45,464 nt of DNA from NCBI GenBank assembly GCA_021413805.1, contig JAIOPR010000052.1, positions 1-45,464 on the forward strand. Direction: 5' to 3'. The notes below the pieces were generated by a model that was not told the DNA's origin, ran no database searches, and saw nothing but the letters and a program-made list of their open reading frames with translations. This DNA comes from Planctomycetota bacterium. GTDB lineage: Bacteria > Planctomycetota > MHYJ01 > WSZJ01. The translations under genes and the position numbers were made by a program. Within the stretch, counting starts at the first letter, position 1. Every line of letters begins with the position of its first letter. Of this stretch, positions 1 through 10,060 are shown piece by piece.

Positions 1-90
1 CGGAAACGCGCTGAAACACCACGGAAAAGCGCTGTAAAACAGCGACGTTTTACCGCGCTTTTCCGCGTGATGTTTCCGCGCGTTTCCGCG
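1..90. repeat. Large imperfect inverted repeat at the left window edge
   Basis: Bases 1-39 and the reverse complement of about 48-88 match over roughly 39 bp with three mismatches and one 2-nt gap, around a loop of about 8 nt (cagcgacg). Each arm is itself made of two similar units of about 20 nt (CGGAAACGCGCTGAAAC and CGGAAAAGCGCTGTAAAA), so the locus is both tandem and palindromic. The left arm starts at base 1, so the repeat may continue outside the window. It lies beyond the 3' end of the TPR gene. It could be a REP/MITE-like element or a transcription end structure. Bases 91-263 hold nothing recognisable. Confidence 0.75.
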
Positions 91-263
91 TTCGCGAAGC
101 GCCATTTTTTGAAGTTCCTATTGGCTGGTGCTCGAGTGGGCAGCTCTCCGAAAATCAGAATTGCTCGCGGACTGGGACCTGGCGAAGCAAGCCCTTCCAC
201 GGCGAAAACCGCGCGGCCGGAGGCCTCGGCGGGCGGTTTCTAAGTTCCTGGCGCCAGTCGTGA

Positions 264-851
264 CTACCGGGGCGTTGCCTGGGCGCGCAGCGTCGCTTCG
301 AGCCGGTCAATCTGCTGGGCAAGCATGAGCTGATCTCCCATCGTCATCGCTCGCATCAGGGCCTGCTTGCAGTCGCCCACCGCGCCCTTCAGGTCGCCCA
401 TTTTTTCATGGGCGGTTGCGCGAAGAGTCCAGGAGTCCTGGTCGTCCGGCTGGAACGTGAGTTCACGGTCCACGTCCACAATCGCCTGGCTCCATCTTTG
501 GAGGGCCATGTCGGCACGGGCGCGGATCCTCCAGCACCCTGGGTAGTTGGCAAGCAGCGTGTGGGCGTGGTCACAGTCCGCGATGGCGCCCTCCGGCTTT
601 CCCGCTTTCAGGCGAGCATTTGCCCGGGCCAGGAATATGGATGGGTCCTGGGCATACTCCTCGATCGACTGGTCGAACTTGCGTTCTGCTTCCCCAAACT
701 TGCCCTGCGCGGCGAGTGCGTACCCTTCCTCCGCGAGGCGCCCGGCCTCTCGTGTCCCGAAAGGGTCCGCTCTCCGCGAGAGCCTGCGGTACTTGAGGTA
801 GAGCCCGCCGCAAGCGAGCGCAATCGTCAGCGCAACGCCAACCGTTTTCAT
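264..851 (-). CDS. Membrane-anchored TPR-repeat protein
   Basis: A 195-aa protein. The ORF track begins at 1010, but the Met at 851 starts a typical N-terminal membrane anchor (MKTVGVALTIALACGGLYL) followed by basic residues, so I place the start there. The rest is about four tetratricopeptide repeats (EEGYALAAQGKFGEAERKF, ARANARLKAGKPEGAIADC, RADMALQRWSQAIVDVD, LRATAHEKMGDLKGAVGDC), a fold used for protein-protein contacts. The anchor is probably an uncleaved signal anchor that leaves the TPRs in the periplasm or at the membrane face. The gene lies about 240 bp downstream of the FG-GAP lipoprotein on the same strand. The specific partner is unknown. Confidence 0.8.
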   Translation of the reverse strand: MKTVGVALTIALACGGLYLKYRRLSRRADPFGTREAGRLAEEGYALAAQGKFGEAERKFDQSIEEYAQDPSIFLARANARLKAGKPEGAIADCDHAHTLLANYPGCWRIRARADMALQRWSQAIVDVDRELTFQPDDQDSWTLRATAHEKMGDLKGAVGDCKQALMRAMTMGDQLMLAQQIDRLEATLRAQATPR

Positions 852-1089
852 AGCGGTATTTCCGCCGCCGGCCTGGCGAGGCGGCCGGGAAAGCCTTCCC
901 GAAGGGGCTCTCGGCTCTGGGACTTGGCGATTCGATCGAAGTGGCATCAAGATTTCCCCGGAGAGTATCGCTGCCCTGTCTTCGCCCGCCCACGTCAGCT
1001 TCACCGGCAACCGCCTCGCCGATTTCGGACCTCCTGCTCGTTCATTCCCACGCGTCCCCGAACCGCATCATCCGAAGCCATCAACCGCC

Positions 1090-4000
1090 CTATGGAATCG
1101 TGAATGTTCCCTCTGCCGTCCACGCGCCGCCGGCCCAGGAGGAGTCGACCGCCTGAACAGACCAGTAGTAGGTCCCGGACGGAAGAAAGAGGGTCGCGGA
1201 GGTCCCCTGGGTCGGCCCGCGGCGCGGAAGCCGAGCCAGGCCGCTTCCAGAATCCGCCATCGGCACGAAGACTTCTGATCCGCCTGGGGATGTCCCGACG
1301 CGAAGGTTGTAACTGAGGCCGGCGGCGGGGGTGTGGTCGTCGGAAGCAGCGGACCAGGACAGGTTGACGAAGCCGGCGCCGGTGGCGGCAGAGGGAGAGC
1401 CCGCGGAGGAAGGGCCTGAGTTGGAAGCGATGATGTTGTTGCGGTAGATTTTCCCGACGATGGCCGCTCCATTGGCCACGCCGGTGATGGCGATGTCCAG
1501 GTCGCCGTCGTTGTCTTCGTCGCCGAAGGCCGTCGCCCCGCGGGTGACGTCCATGAGACCGGCGTTGCAGTCGGCAAACGCGCCGCCGCTGTTCAGGTAA
1601 AGGCGCGTGTAATACGGGCTGGCGCCGGAGACCTGCCCGGACACGACGAGATCGAGGTCTCCATCGTTATCGAAGTCGCCCCATTCGGCGGAGGAGTCCC
1701 CCAACTTCAGGAGAGGCGCCCCGATGTTCGTGAAGACGCCGCTGCCATCGTTCCGGTAGATCTTCGCCGACGAGTAGCCCACGGCCGCGAGATCGAGGTC
1801 TCCGTCCGCGTCGTAGTCGCCCCACGCCAGGGAGCAGGCGTAGATGCCGGTCAGGCCGGCGACGATGTCCGTAAACGTCCCTCCGCCGTCATTTCGGTAG
1901 ATGTGGCAGTTCGCCGAACCGGGGCCGTCCCCGGCCAGGGCCAGGTCCAGGTCGCCGTCGTTGTCGTAGTCGCCCCACTGGATCGCGCAGCTGTGGACCC
2001 CTAGGAGGGAGGCCCCGATGTCCACGAAGCTGCCGCCGCCATCGTTGCGGTAGATTTTCGACACCGAGATCGCGGCGGGGTACTGCTCCCCGCACAGGGC
2101 CAGGTCGAGGTCGCCATCGCGATCGTAATCGCCCCACGCGAACGCCCCTTCATGCACTCCGGCCAGCACGGCGCCCGAGTCGACGAAGACGCCGCCCCCA
2201 TCGTTCCGGTACAGGATCGTGGTGTCCGATCCGGCGGCGTAGCCCGAAACGACGAAGTCGAGGTCGCCGTCCCGGTCGTAGTCGCCCCACGCGATGGCGG
2301 CCCAGTCCATGTTCGCAAACGTGCCGCCGATATCCGCATAGACGCCCACGCCGTCATTCCGGTAAATGCGGGTCTTGGGAAATCCGAGCGGGCATCCCGA
2401 GATGCCGATGTCGAGGTCTCCGTCCCCGTCGTAATCTCCCCACGCCATCGCGTGCCAGGTGCCAACGAAGGTGGTCCCGGTGTCCGACCAGGCGTTGATG
2501 GTGAAGTCGGCGTCGGAAGAATCCGTCCAGGGCCCCGATGCGTCGGAGACGCGGAGCCGGGCGGTGCCGGAGGGCATCGATGGAACCGAAATCGATTCCG
2601 TCCCGTCGTCGGCGGTTCCCATCGCGAGCGGCAGCCAGGTGATGCCGTCCACCGAATATTGGATGTCGACGAGGCCTGAAGTGCCGTGCGAAGCCCACAG
2701 CACCGTGGCGGTCGTCCCGATCCTCCATACCTCCTGGCCGTTCGGGCTGTTCACGCGGATTCCGTCGAATGTGAACGTCCCTTCCGTTGCCCAGGCACCT
2801 CCCTTGAATCCCGCGTCGATGGCCTGGACGCTCCAGAAGTAGGACCCGGGGTTGAGAACGAGGGACTCGGCGATCCCCTGCAGAGGCCCGCGCCGCGGGA
2901 CGCGACGCAACCCGGTTGCGGGGTCCGACATCGTCGCGAAGATTTCGTCGCTTCCGGATGTCGTACCGATCCGCAGGTTGTAGGCGAGCCCGGATGCGGG
3001 CGTGTGGTCGTCGGTCGCGGCGGTCCAGGAGAACGCGACGACAAATCCGGCGCCTGGGGTGGCGCTGAGCCCGGCGGGAGCGGCGGGGGCGGAGTCCGAG
3101 GCAACGACGCCGTTGCGATAGATGCCCGCAAATGCACCGCCTGACGCGATTCCAGCGACGGCGAGGTCCAGGTCGCCGTCGCCATCCTCATCGCCAAGGG
3201 AAAGCGCGCCGCTGTAGACTCCGGTCAGGGGGGCTCCCGTGTCGACGAACGCACCGCCCGTGTTGCTGTAGACCTTTGTCACGAACCCGCCGAAACTCGC
3301 GCCGCAAACAGCGAGGTCGAGGTCGCCGTCATTGTCGACATCACCCCACCTGATGCAGGCGTATTCCACCCCGGTCAGGCCCGCCGCGATGTCGGTGAAG
3401 ACACCTCCACCGTCGTTGCGGTAGATCTGCGCGACGCCGGAGAAAATATTTGAGCCGGCAATGGCCAGGTCGAGATCGCCGTCATTGTCGAAGTCGCCCC
3501 AGTCGAGTGAGGAATACTGGAGTCCCGGAAAGGCAGGCGTCACATTCGTGAAACTCGTCCCGTCATTGCGGTAAAGCCAGGTGCGTTTGCCGACGTAGGT
3601 CGTGATCCCGGTCATGGCGAGGTCCAGGTCCCCGTCGTTGTCGTAGTCGCCCCACTTCAGCGTCCCTAGATACATCCCGATGAACGAGAGGCCGCTGTCC
3701 CTGAACTGATCCACGTCATTCCGGTAGATCTTCACGATGTCCCCGAGCGAAGAGTTCCCCATGAGCGCGAGGTCCAGATCGCCGTCACGGTCATAGTCCC
3801 CCCACGCCAGGGAGCCCATGATAACTCCCTTCAGCGGCGCACCGACGTCGGTGAAAACGTCTCCGCCATCGTTGCGGTAGATGCAGGACGCACCGGCGCC
3901 GCCCGCCACGGTGCCCGCAAGCGCGAGGTCCAGGTCGCCGTCGCGATCGAAATCGCCCCAGGTGATTGCGCAGCGCCCCCCGACACCCTTCAGCCCTGCC

Positions 4001-5653
4001 GTGACGTCAACAAACGTCCCCGAGTCGTTCCGGTATACCGCAGAGGTCGGCGTGCCGCCCACATCCCCTGCCACGGCGAGGTCCAGATCCCCGTCATGGT
4101 CGTAATCGCCCCACTCCAATGCGCACGCTGCGAACCCTGGAAGCCCGGCGCCGATGTCCGTCCAGATCCCGGCGATGGCGAAAACCGCGTCCGAAGTGTC
4201 CGACAAGGAGCCGCCGGTCTGCTTGACCCGCACCCGAGCCGTGGCCGAAGACGGAGCAGGAACGCTCACCACCTGGGAGCCGTCATTGGCGGTTCCCGCC
4301 ACAAGGGAAGTCCACGTGGACCCGTCGATCGACAGGTCGATATCGACGCTGCCTGCGATCCCCGCGGAGAGCCAGGTGACCGTCGCAGAAGTGCCCACAT
4401 ACCAGGTTTCTCCCCCGTTGGGGCTGATGACCTGCAGACCCGCGATCGTGAAGTCCGCGTCCGAGTCGTCCGTCATCGACCCCGCCGTCTGCTTCACCCG
4501 GACACGCGCCGTTGTGCTCAGCGTCGTCGGCGCCGTGACTCCCGTGCTCCCGTCGTTCGGCGTCGAGGCGGCAAGCGTCGTCCACGACACGCCGTCCGTT
4601 GAGATCTGGACATCCACCGTCCCGCCAAATCCTGCCGCGGCCCAGGTCACGGTCTCGCTTCCTCCCGCCGACCAGGATTCTCCGCCGTTCGGACTCGTGA
4701 CCATAATCCCGGTGATCGTGAAATCGGCGTCCGAAACGTCGCTGGCCGATCCCCCCGACCCTTTTACCCGTACCCGCGCCAGCGTCGAAGGCGTGGGCGG
4801 AACGGTGACCAATTGCGCTCCATCGTTCGCGGTGCCTGCCAGCAGCGTGCTCCAGGTGCTTCCATCCGTCGTCAGCTCGAGATCCACCGATCCCGAAAGC
4901 CCCGCCGACGCCCACGTCACCGTCGCCGTCCCGCCCGCGACACATGTCTCCCCACCGTTCGGCGCCGTCACCTGCACTCCGGCGACCGTGAAATCAGAGT
5001 TTGATTCATCCGTCGCAGACCCGCCGGACTGCGTCACGCGAACCCGGGCAGTGGTCGTCGGCCCTACGGGCGCGGTCACCGATTCAGTCCCGTCGTTTGA
5101 AGTGCCCGTCGCGAGGGCGACCCAGGTCGACCCGTCGGGCGAGAATTCGATGTCCAGGGTGCCCGGGAATCCCGCGGCGCTCCAGGTCACGGTCTCCGCT
5201 GCGCCCGAGGACCACGACTCCCCGCCGTTCGGGCTGCTCACCAGCATCCCCGCGACCGTGAAATCCGCATCCGACACGTCACTCGCTCCGGTGCCCGTTT
5301 CCTTCACACGCACGCGGGCCACAGCGCTCGGCGTCGGCGGCGCCGTCACGCTCTCGCTTCCATCATTGCCCGTCCCCGTAACGAGGGGGATCCAGGTGAT
5401 CCCGTCGAGCGTGATCTCCAGGTCCACCAGGCTGGTCACGAGGCCGGGAGTCCACGAGACGGTCTCGGAAGCGCCAATGGTCCAGGTTTCGCCGCCGTTG
5501 GGGCTGGTGACAACCGGAGAGGGGGGAGGTGGAGGCGGCGGGGGCGGGGGCTCCCGAAGAGCCGGAGCTTCCTCCGCCACCTCCGTGCTTGCAGCCTGAA
5601 CTGACCAGCGAGGCCAACAGAAGCGCCGCGACCCCGTACCGGAAAAATGGCAT
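1090..5653 (-). CDS. Very large FG-GAP/VCBS-repeat surface lipoprotein, frameshifted near the N-terminus
   Basis: Two overlapping reading frames form one gene. The start at 5653 has a good ribosome site (GGGAGGGAAGTG) and a lipoprotein signal (MPFFRYGVAALLLASLVSSGC, lipobox LVSSGC, then a Gly/Ser/Pro/Ala linker). The signal frame must lose one base between about 5520 and 5560, a G/C homopolymer-rich stretch, to enter the 1496-aa frame (1090..5580). That frame holds five Ig-like SPNGGE-W repeats of about 95 aa (Kre9/KNH-like), seven FG-GAP/VCBS repeats with Ca-binding WGDYDxDGDLDLA motifs, an Fn3-like domain, a sixth SPNG repeat, seven more FG-GAP repeats and a C-terminal Fn3-like domain. It is likely an outer-surface adhesin-like or structural protein. 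The shift may be a sequencing error, inactivation or phase variation. Confidence 0.85.
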
Positions 5654-5880
5654 CACACTTCCCTCCCTTCCAGTTGAATTCAGCGCGCATCCTAGCCAGT
5701 CAACCGGAAGGCCACAAGAGGCCCTCCCAACTGACATGGGCCGAATCGAACGGCCGAACGAACTACTTCACGGTCCAGCTATCCCGCCTGGTTCCGGACC
5801 CGCGAACGCCATGGTGTAATCTCCAGCGCTCTCACCGTGACAACACGCGCGACGTCCGCCCGTTCAGCACCGGAGCCCCC

Positions 5881-6594
5881 TTGTCCAACGACCTCGAACT
5901 CTACGATCGCCACGCTGCGGAATGGTGGGTGCCGGGCGCCCCCGCGTTCCGGACTCTTCACGCCATCCACGAATTCCGCGCGCCGATGCTCTTCGAATGG
6001 CTGGGCGAAGTGGCCTCCCACGGCCGCGTCATCGACGTCGGCTGCGGCGGCGGGTACTTCGTGGAGGATTTCGCCCGGCGCGGCGCGCGAGTGCTCGGCG
6101 TGGACCTGAGCGGAGCCAGCCTCGCGGCTTCCCGGCGGCACGCCGCTTCGGCCGGCACTCCCGCTTCTGATTACGCCCGCGGCGACGCCCTCGCCCTCCC
6201 CGTCCGCGACGGCTGCGCCGACGGCATCCTCGTGTGCGACCTGCTGGAACATACGCATTTCTGGAAGCGCGTCGTCGGCGAAGCCGCCCGGGTCCTGAAG
6301 CCGGGGGGCTGGATGTTCGCGACGACGCTCAACCGGACGTTCCTGGCGCGTGTCGTCGCCGTCTGGATCGGCGAAGGGCTCGGGTTCGTGCCGCGCGGCA
6401 CGCACGACGCCTCGATGTTCATCCGCCCCGGCGACCTCATCGAGGCCGCCGGCGCGTTCGGCCTCACCCTCGAACAGCAGATGGGCGAACGCCCCCGGAT
6501 TCTCGCAACGCTTCGCCGGAGAACCGTGATCATGGCGAAGAGCCGGATGATGGGGGTTACGTACAGCGTGCTGTTCCGGAAGAGGCAGGCGTAG
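5881..6594 (+). CDS. UbiG-like class I SAM-dependent O-methyltransferase
   Basis: A 237-aa methyltransferase. The ORF track extends back to 5647, but that part overlaps the divergent lipoprotein start and lacks conservation. I choose TTG at 5881, because the product then starts SNDLELYDRHAAEWW, as UbiG-type enzymes do, with GGAG about 6 nt upstream. SAM-binding motif I is VIDVGCGGGYFVEDFA with the acidic GVDLS after it. Motif II is DGILVCDLLEHT and post-motif is LKPGGWMFATTLNRT. UbiG enzymes perform the two O-methylations of ubiquinone synthesis. No other quinone gene is nearby, so the true substrate is uncertain. An in-frame Met exists upstream but is less likely. Confidence 0.85.
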   Translation: MSNDLELYDRHAAEWWVPGAPAFRTLHAIHEFRAPMLFEWLGEVASHGRVIDVGCGGGYFVEDFARRGARVLGVDLSGASLAASRRHAASAGTPASDYARGDALALPVRDGCADGILVCDLLEHTHFWKRVVGEAARVLKPGGWMFATTLNRTFLARVVAVWIGEGLGFVPRGTHDASMFIRPGDLIEAAGAFGLTLEQQMGERPRILATLRRRTVIMAKSRMMGVTYSVLFRKRQA

Positions 6595-6684
6595 GTCGGC
6601 CGTTCGTGAAGGTAAGGAAGGGGCACGTGGCCCTGTTTTACCGCTCCTGGCGACTTCCTCCCTCCGGTTTCCTGGGAGTCGCGT

Positions 6685-6700
6685 TGGCACAGGTGTTGCG
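6685..6700 (+). promoter_or_regulatory. Putative sigma-54 promoter for the small basic protein
   Basis: TGGCACA-GGTG-TTGCG matches the -24/-12 consensus TGGCACG-N4-TTGCW with only two deviations. The invariant GG and GC are ten bases apart. The predicted start of transcription, about 12 nt after the GC, leaves a leader of roughly 28 nt containing the AGAGGAG ribosome site of the gene at 6739. It is among the best matches in the window. Confidence 0.65.
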
Positions 6701-6738
6701 CTCTTCCGGTGCGGAAGTCACCTCTAGAGGAGCGCCCC

Positions 6739-6921
6739 ATGTCCAAACCCCGAGCTTTCAGCCCCAACCAGCCCACCGGCGGCGCCATTTCCAGGAATTC
6801 CCGCGGTCAGGATGCCCGCGAGCAAGCCTCTGGCATGGCGCGCCCGCACGTCGAGCCGAGTCACCAGCACAACCACGACCGGAAGATGCAGGCGATGAGG
6901 CGCGTCAAAAAGACAAAGTGA
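6739..6921 (+). CDS. Small basic protein of unknown function
   Basis: A 60-aa, very basic, low-complexity protein starting MSKPRAFSPNQPTGG, with His-rich (PSHQHNHDRK) and Lys/Arg-rich (MRRVKKTK) C-terminal parts. The ORF track starts at 6709, but the ATG at 6739 follows AGAGGAG with proper spacing. No signal peptide or membrane segment is present. I recognise no family. The good ribosome site and the strong sigma-54-like promoter upstream argue that it is real. The composition fits a nucleic-acid or polyanion-binding stress protein, which is speculation. It converges on the beta-propeller gene. Confidence 0.6.
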   Translation: MSKPRAFSPNQPTGGAISRNSRGQDAREQASGMARPHVEPSHQHNHDRKMQAMRRVKKTK

Positions 6922-6936
6922 GTTTCTGCAGGCGAC

Positions 6937-8907
6937 CTACTTCCGGAACCGGTACACCCGGATCGATCCCGCCCGCAGGATCGCCAGCCGCTTCATGTCC
7001 GTGGACACCGCCCATGCGTCGATGCGCGGGAACTCGACGGTCCTCGCCACCCGGAACGCCGGCGTGTACCAGAGCGTGACATAGGTTCCGTTGACGCCGA
7101 TCGCCGAAGTGGCATCCAGGAACTGGAAGAACTGCACCGGCACGTCCTCCGCCTTGTCGAGGTCCAGGTTCGACGGCGCGAGGCGCCTCGTATAGCCGTC
7201 CACCGTCCAGACGAGCCAGCGTTTCGCTGGGTCCAGCGCCACCTGCGCGTTCCGCCCCCTCCGCGTTTCTTCGAACACCCGCGTCCCTTTGGCGTCGTAC
7301 ACCAGTGTGCCCACTTTGCCTTCGTCGGGAAGCGACGCGGTCATGGCGAGGAACGAGGAATCCTCGGCCCAGGCCACACTCTGCAGATAACGGTTGGCGC
7401 GGGTCAGTGCGGTGCCGCTTCCACCGCGCCCTTTGAACACCGGCCGGAGCCAGACGCCGTCCTCGCCCTCGGTGGCGACGTGGAGGGCGCCGTTAGGGGA
7501 AGTGGCCTCGGGGAGCATGGCGTCGGAATCCTTTTTCGGGTCGAACTTGCGGACCTGCAGGCCCGTCGCGGCGTCCCAGATTTCGCTGTCGCGGGCGGAG
7601 GTCAGCGCGACCTGGGTGCGGCCTGGCCCGGGGAGACCGGTCGTCTGGAAGCCAAGGGCGCCGGGGGCGGCATCGCGGACGATCGTGGTCTTCCCCGTGG
7701 CGGCGTCGGCGAAGATGAAGTCGTTTCCCCAGGCGACGACGCGGGAGTCGTCTCGCGTCCAGGCGAGGTCCCGGATGCGCGGCGTGGCCGGGTAGCGGGC
7801 CGGCTGGTCGGGTGCGCGCCAGGTGACGACGGCGCCGTCGGGGTCGATTGCCATCAGTCGGCCTTCGCTCGGGTGGAACGCGGCCACGCAGGCGTCGAAC
7901 ACCCCGGGCGGCGCCGTGTACGTTTCCAGCGTGCCGTCCACTTCCCACACGCCCAGCCCGCCGGAAAAGCCGACCGCGACCTTGTGGCCGCCGCCATTGA
8001 CCGACACCGAGCGCGGTGGACCGCCCACAGACACCTCGACGCTGCCCCACCGGACTTTTCCGCTCGCGAACGCCACGACGGGCGTCCCGTCCGTCAGCGC
8101 CGAGAGCGCGCGGATCGCCTCACCCTTCGCCTCCCGTTTCGTCTCCTTCCCCGTCTCGATCGAGACCGTCACCAGCGCGCCGCTCTCTCCCCCGGCGATC
8201 ACCGATCCGTCCGACGTCGCGCAAAGGCTCGAGATCCGCTCCGCCTTCAGGTCCAGCCGGCTGCGGTCCTTCCCCGTCGTCGCCTCGGCGATCACCAGTT
8301 CCCCCGCGGCCGACAGGTACACGACCGATTCCCCGTCCTCGCTCCACGCCACTCCGCGTGACGGCGCCGGCGACAGCACCCGCTCCCGCTCGCCTTTCGC
8401 CAGGTTCCAGATCTCCACCCGGTCCGCCGCCACGATCAGCCTCTCCCCCGACGGCTCGAACTGCATCGATGTCACCGGCTTCGATCCCGTATCCAGCCAG
8501 GACTCCGAGCGAAGCGGCTTCAGCGTCCAGAGGAACACGCCTCCCCCGGGGGCCGCGGTCGCGAAGTGCGCATCGGCCGGACTCCCCGCAATGGCGCGGC
8601 AGATCCCGCCGGGAATCGCGATCTCCGTTTCCAGCACGAACTCCGTGTCCAGCAGCTTTCGCTCGTCGATCCGCATCAGAACCCACGCCACCCAGGCCTT
8701 CCTCAGCAACTCCGTCACTTTCGCCGTCCGCAGCGGCGCTTCGCTCGCCGCCCTCAACTCATACAGCCGGTCGGAAGCCTTCTCGCGCGTGGACAGGTCG
8801 TCGGCACCGAGGTCCTCGATAAGACGGTCGATCTCGCCGGGAGCAGGTTCCTGGGCGCGGGAGAAGAGCGGGAGACAGAGGACGAAGCCAAGGAGGAATC
8901 GGTTCAT
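6937..8907 (-). CDS. Secreted WD40-like beta-propeller protein
   Basis: A 656-aa protein with a cleavable-looking signal peptide (MNRFLLGFVLCLPLFSRAQ). Residues about 25-85 form a HEAT-like helical segment (IDRLIEDLGADDLSTREKASDRLYEL) of a kind common ahead of WD40 domains in Planctomycetota proteins. The remainder is a long run of degenerate WD40/YVTN-type blades (GVAWSEDGESVVYLS, LAWTRDDSRVVAWGN, VAWAEDSSFLAM), enough for one or two propellers. The role is probably a periplasmic or surface protein-interaction scaffold, with no sign of catalysis. It stands alone, convergent with the small basic protein and divergent from the lipid kinase. Confidence 0.85.
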   Translation of the reverse strand: MNRFLLGFVLCLPLFSRAQEPAPGEIDRLIEDLGADDLSTREKASDRLYELRAASEAPLRTAKVTELLRKAWVAWVLMRIDERKLLDTEFVLETEIAIPGGICRAIAGSPADAHFATAAPGGGVFLWTLKPLRSESWLDTGSKPVTSMQFEPSGERLIVAADRVEIWNLAKGERERVLSPAPSRGVAWSEDGESVVYLSAAGELVIAEATTGKDRSRLDLKAERISSLCATSDGSVIAGGESGALVTVSIETGKETKREAKGEAIRALSALTDGTPVVAFASGKVRWGSVEVSVGGPPRSVSVNGGGHKVAVGFSGGLGVWEVDGTLETYTAPPGVFDACVAAFHPSEGRLMAIDPDGAVVTWRAPDQPARYPATPRIRDLAWTRDDSRVVAWGNDFIFADAATGKTTIVRDAAPGALGFQTTGLPGPGRTQVALTSARDSEIWDAATGLQVRKFDPKKDSDAMLPEATSPNGALHVATEGEDGVWLRPVFKGRGGSGTALTRANRYLQSVAWAEDSSFLAMTASLPDEGKVGTLVYDAKGTRVFEETRRGRNAQVALDPAKRWLVWTVDGYTRRLAPSNLDLDKAEDVPVQFFQFLDATSAIGVNGTYVTLWYTPAFRVARTVEFPRIDAWAVSTDMKRLAILRAGSIRVYRFRK

Positions 8908-9033
8908 ACCTGCAGTGTAACGGGAGGAGGGAGTGCGAAGCGAGTGGCGGGCTGGGTGTCAGGATTACCGGGCAGGAATGCTCCGGAAACCTGGCAAGTT
9001 CGCCCCTGAGGCCCGCCCCGCTTCGCTCAGGCC

Positions 9034-9049
9034 CGGCACGGGTCTTGCG
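9034..9049 (+). promoter_or_regulatory. Putative sigma-54 promoter for the lipid kinase operon
   Basis: CGGCACG-GGTC-TTGCG matches the -24/-12 consensus at every core base (GGCACG and TTGC, GG-N10-GC). It is about 97 nt upstream of the ATG at 9146, giving a leader of roughly 85 nt. The surrounding 8908-9145 interval has no other recognised feature. Confidence 0.6.
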
Positions 9050-9145
9050 CCACCTCAAGGGCTTAGGCCGGGAATTGGCTGACAGGCAGATGCTTCGCCT
9101 GGAGTTCTTTGAGTCCGACACGCACTCCTTGCTCCCCCGTGATCC

Positions 9146-10060
9146 ATGATGCCTTCAACCCTGCCCGTGATCGTCAACATCGCTGCCGGCAAGGGCCACG
9201 GCACGGTGAGTCTCGACGCGATTCGCGAAGCGTTTCGCGCCGCGGGGAGGGATGTGGATATTCTGCCGGCCCGGGACATCGCCGAACTTGAGTCGCTCTC
9301 GCGGCGCGCCGCGGCGGAGGCTCATCCCACCATCGTCGCCGCGGGTGGCGACGGGACGCTGAGCGCGGTGGCCGCGGCCATCGTGGATTCCCCCAGCGCA
9401 CTCGGTGTGCTGCCGCTCGGGACCCTGAACCACTTCGCACGGGACCTTCGCATTCCGCTGGTGCTTGAAGAAGCCGCGCGCACCATCGCAGCAGGCAACG
9501 CGGTGATGGTGGACGTGGGAGAGGTCAATGGCCGGGTCTTCATCAATAACTCGAGCATCGGCCTCTATCCCACCGTGGTCCTGCACCGCAAAAACCAGCA
9601 GCGGCGCCTCGGGCGCAGCAAGTGGCAGGCGTTCTTCTGGGCGACCCTGACCGTGCTGGGGCGCCATCCGATGCTGGACGTCCGGTTGAGCCTGGACGAC
9701 GTCCCTGTCGCCCGTCGTACCCCGCTCGTCTTCGTCGGCAACAACGATTACATGATGGAAGGATTCCAGGTCGGCACGCGCGGTCGCTTCGACGCCGGGC
9801 GGCTGTGCGTTTACCTCACCCAGCGCCAGAGCCGCTGGGCGCTCATCCGGCTCGGACTGCACGCACTCTTCGGCACGATCAAGACGGCGAAACAATTCGA
9901 GTCGCTCACCGCCCGCACCGTCAGCATCTCGACGCGCCACGCCCGCCTCCCCGTCGCGACCGACGGCGAAGTCACCGTGATGGCGATGCCCCTCAACTAC
10001 CGGATCCGCCGCGGCGCCCTCAAGGTGATCGTGCCGCTTCCCGAAGCGCAGAACAACTGA
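9146..10060 (+). CDS. Diacylglycerol kinase-family lipid kinase
   Basis: A 304-aa protein of the DAGK catalytic family (DgkB/YegS/BmrU type), which phosphorylates diacylglycerol or related lipids with ATP at the inner membrane face. Visible motifs are VIVNIAAGKGHG at the N-terminus, the nucleotide-binding VAAGGDGTLSAV near residue 70, and GVLPLGTLNHFARDLRIP near residue 95. These are the signature GGDGT and LGT-N-FAR elements. The length is normal. ATG at 9146 and 9149 are both possible starts. Its stop overlaps the start of the metallophosphoesterase (TGATG), so the two are translationally coupled. Lipid recycling or envelope remodelling is likely. Confidence 0.92.
   Translation: MMPSTLPVIVNIAAGKGHGTVSLDAIREAFRAAGRDVDILPARDIAELESLSRRAAAEAHPTIVAAGGDGTLSAVAAAIVDSPSALGVLPLGTLNHFARDLRIPLVLEEAARTIAAGNAVMVDVGEVNGRVFINNSSIGLYPTVVLHRKNQQRRLGRSKWQAFFWATLTVLGRHPMLDVRLSLDDVPVARRTPLVFVGNNDYMMEGFQVGTRGRFDAGRLCVYLTQRQSRWALIRLGLHALFGTIKTAKQFESLTARTVSISTRHARLPVATDGEVTVMAMPLNYRIRRGALKVIVPLPEAQNN

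Noticed and set aside
128-328. 66-aa ORF near the left edge
   Set aside because: Arg/Pro-rich, no ribosome site, overlaps the TPR gene end.
4154-5599. 481-aa plus-strand ORF over the FG-GAP gene
   Set aside because: Antisense shadow in GC-rich repeats, with no ribosome site or recognisable domain.
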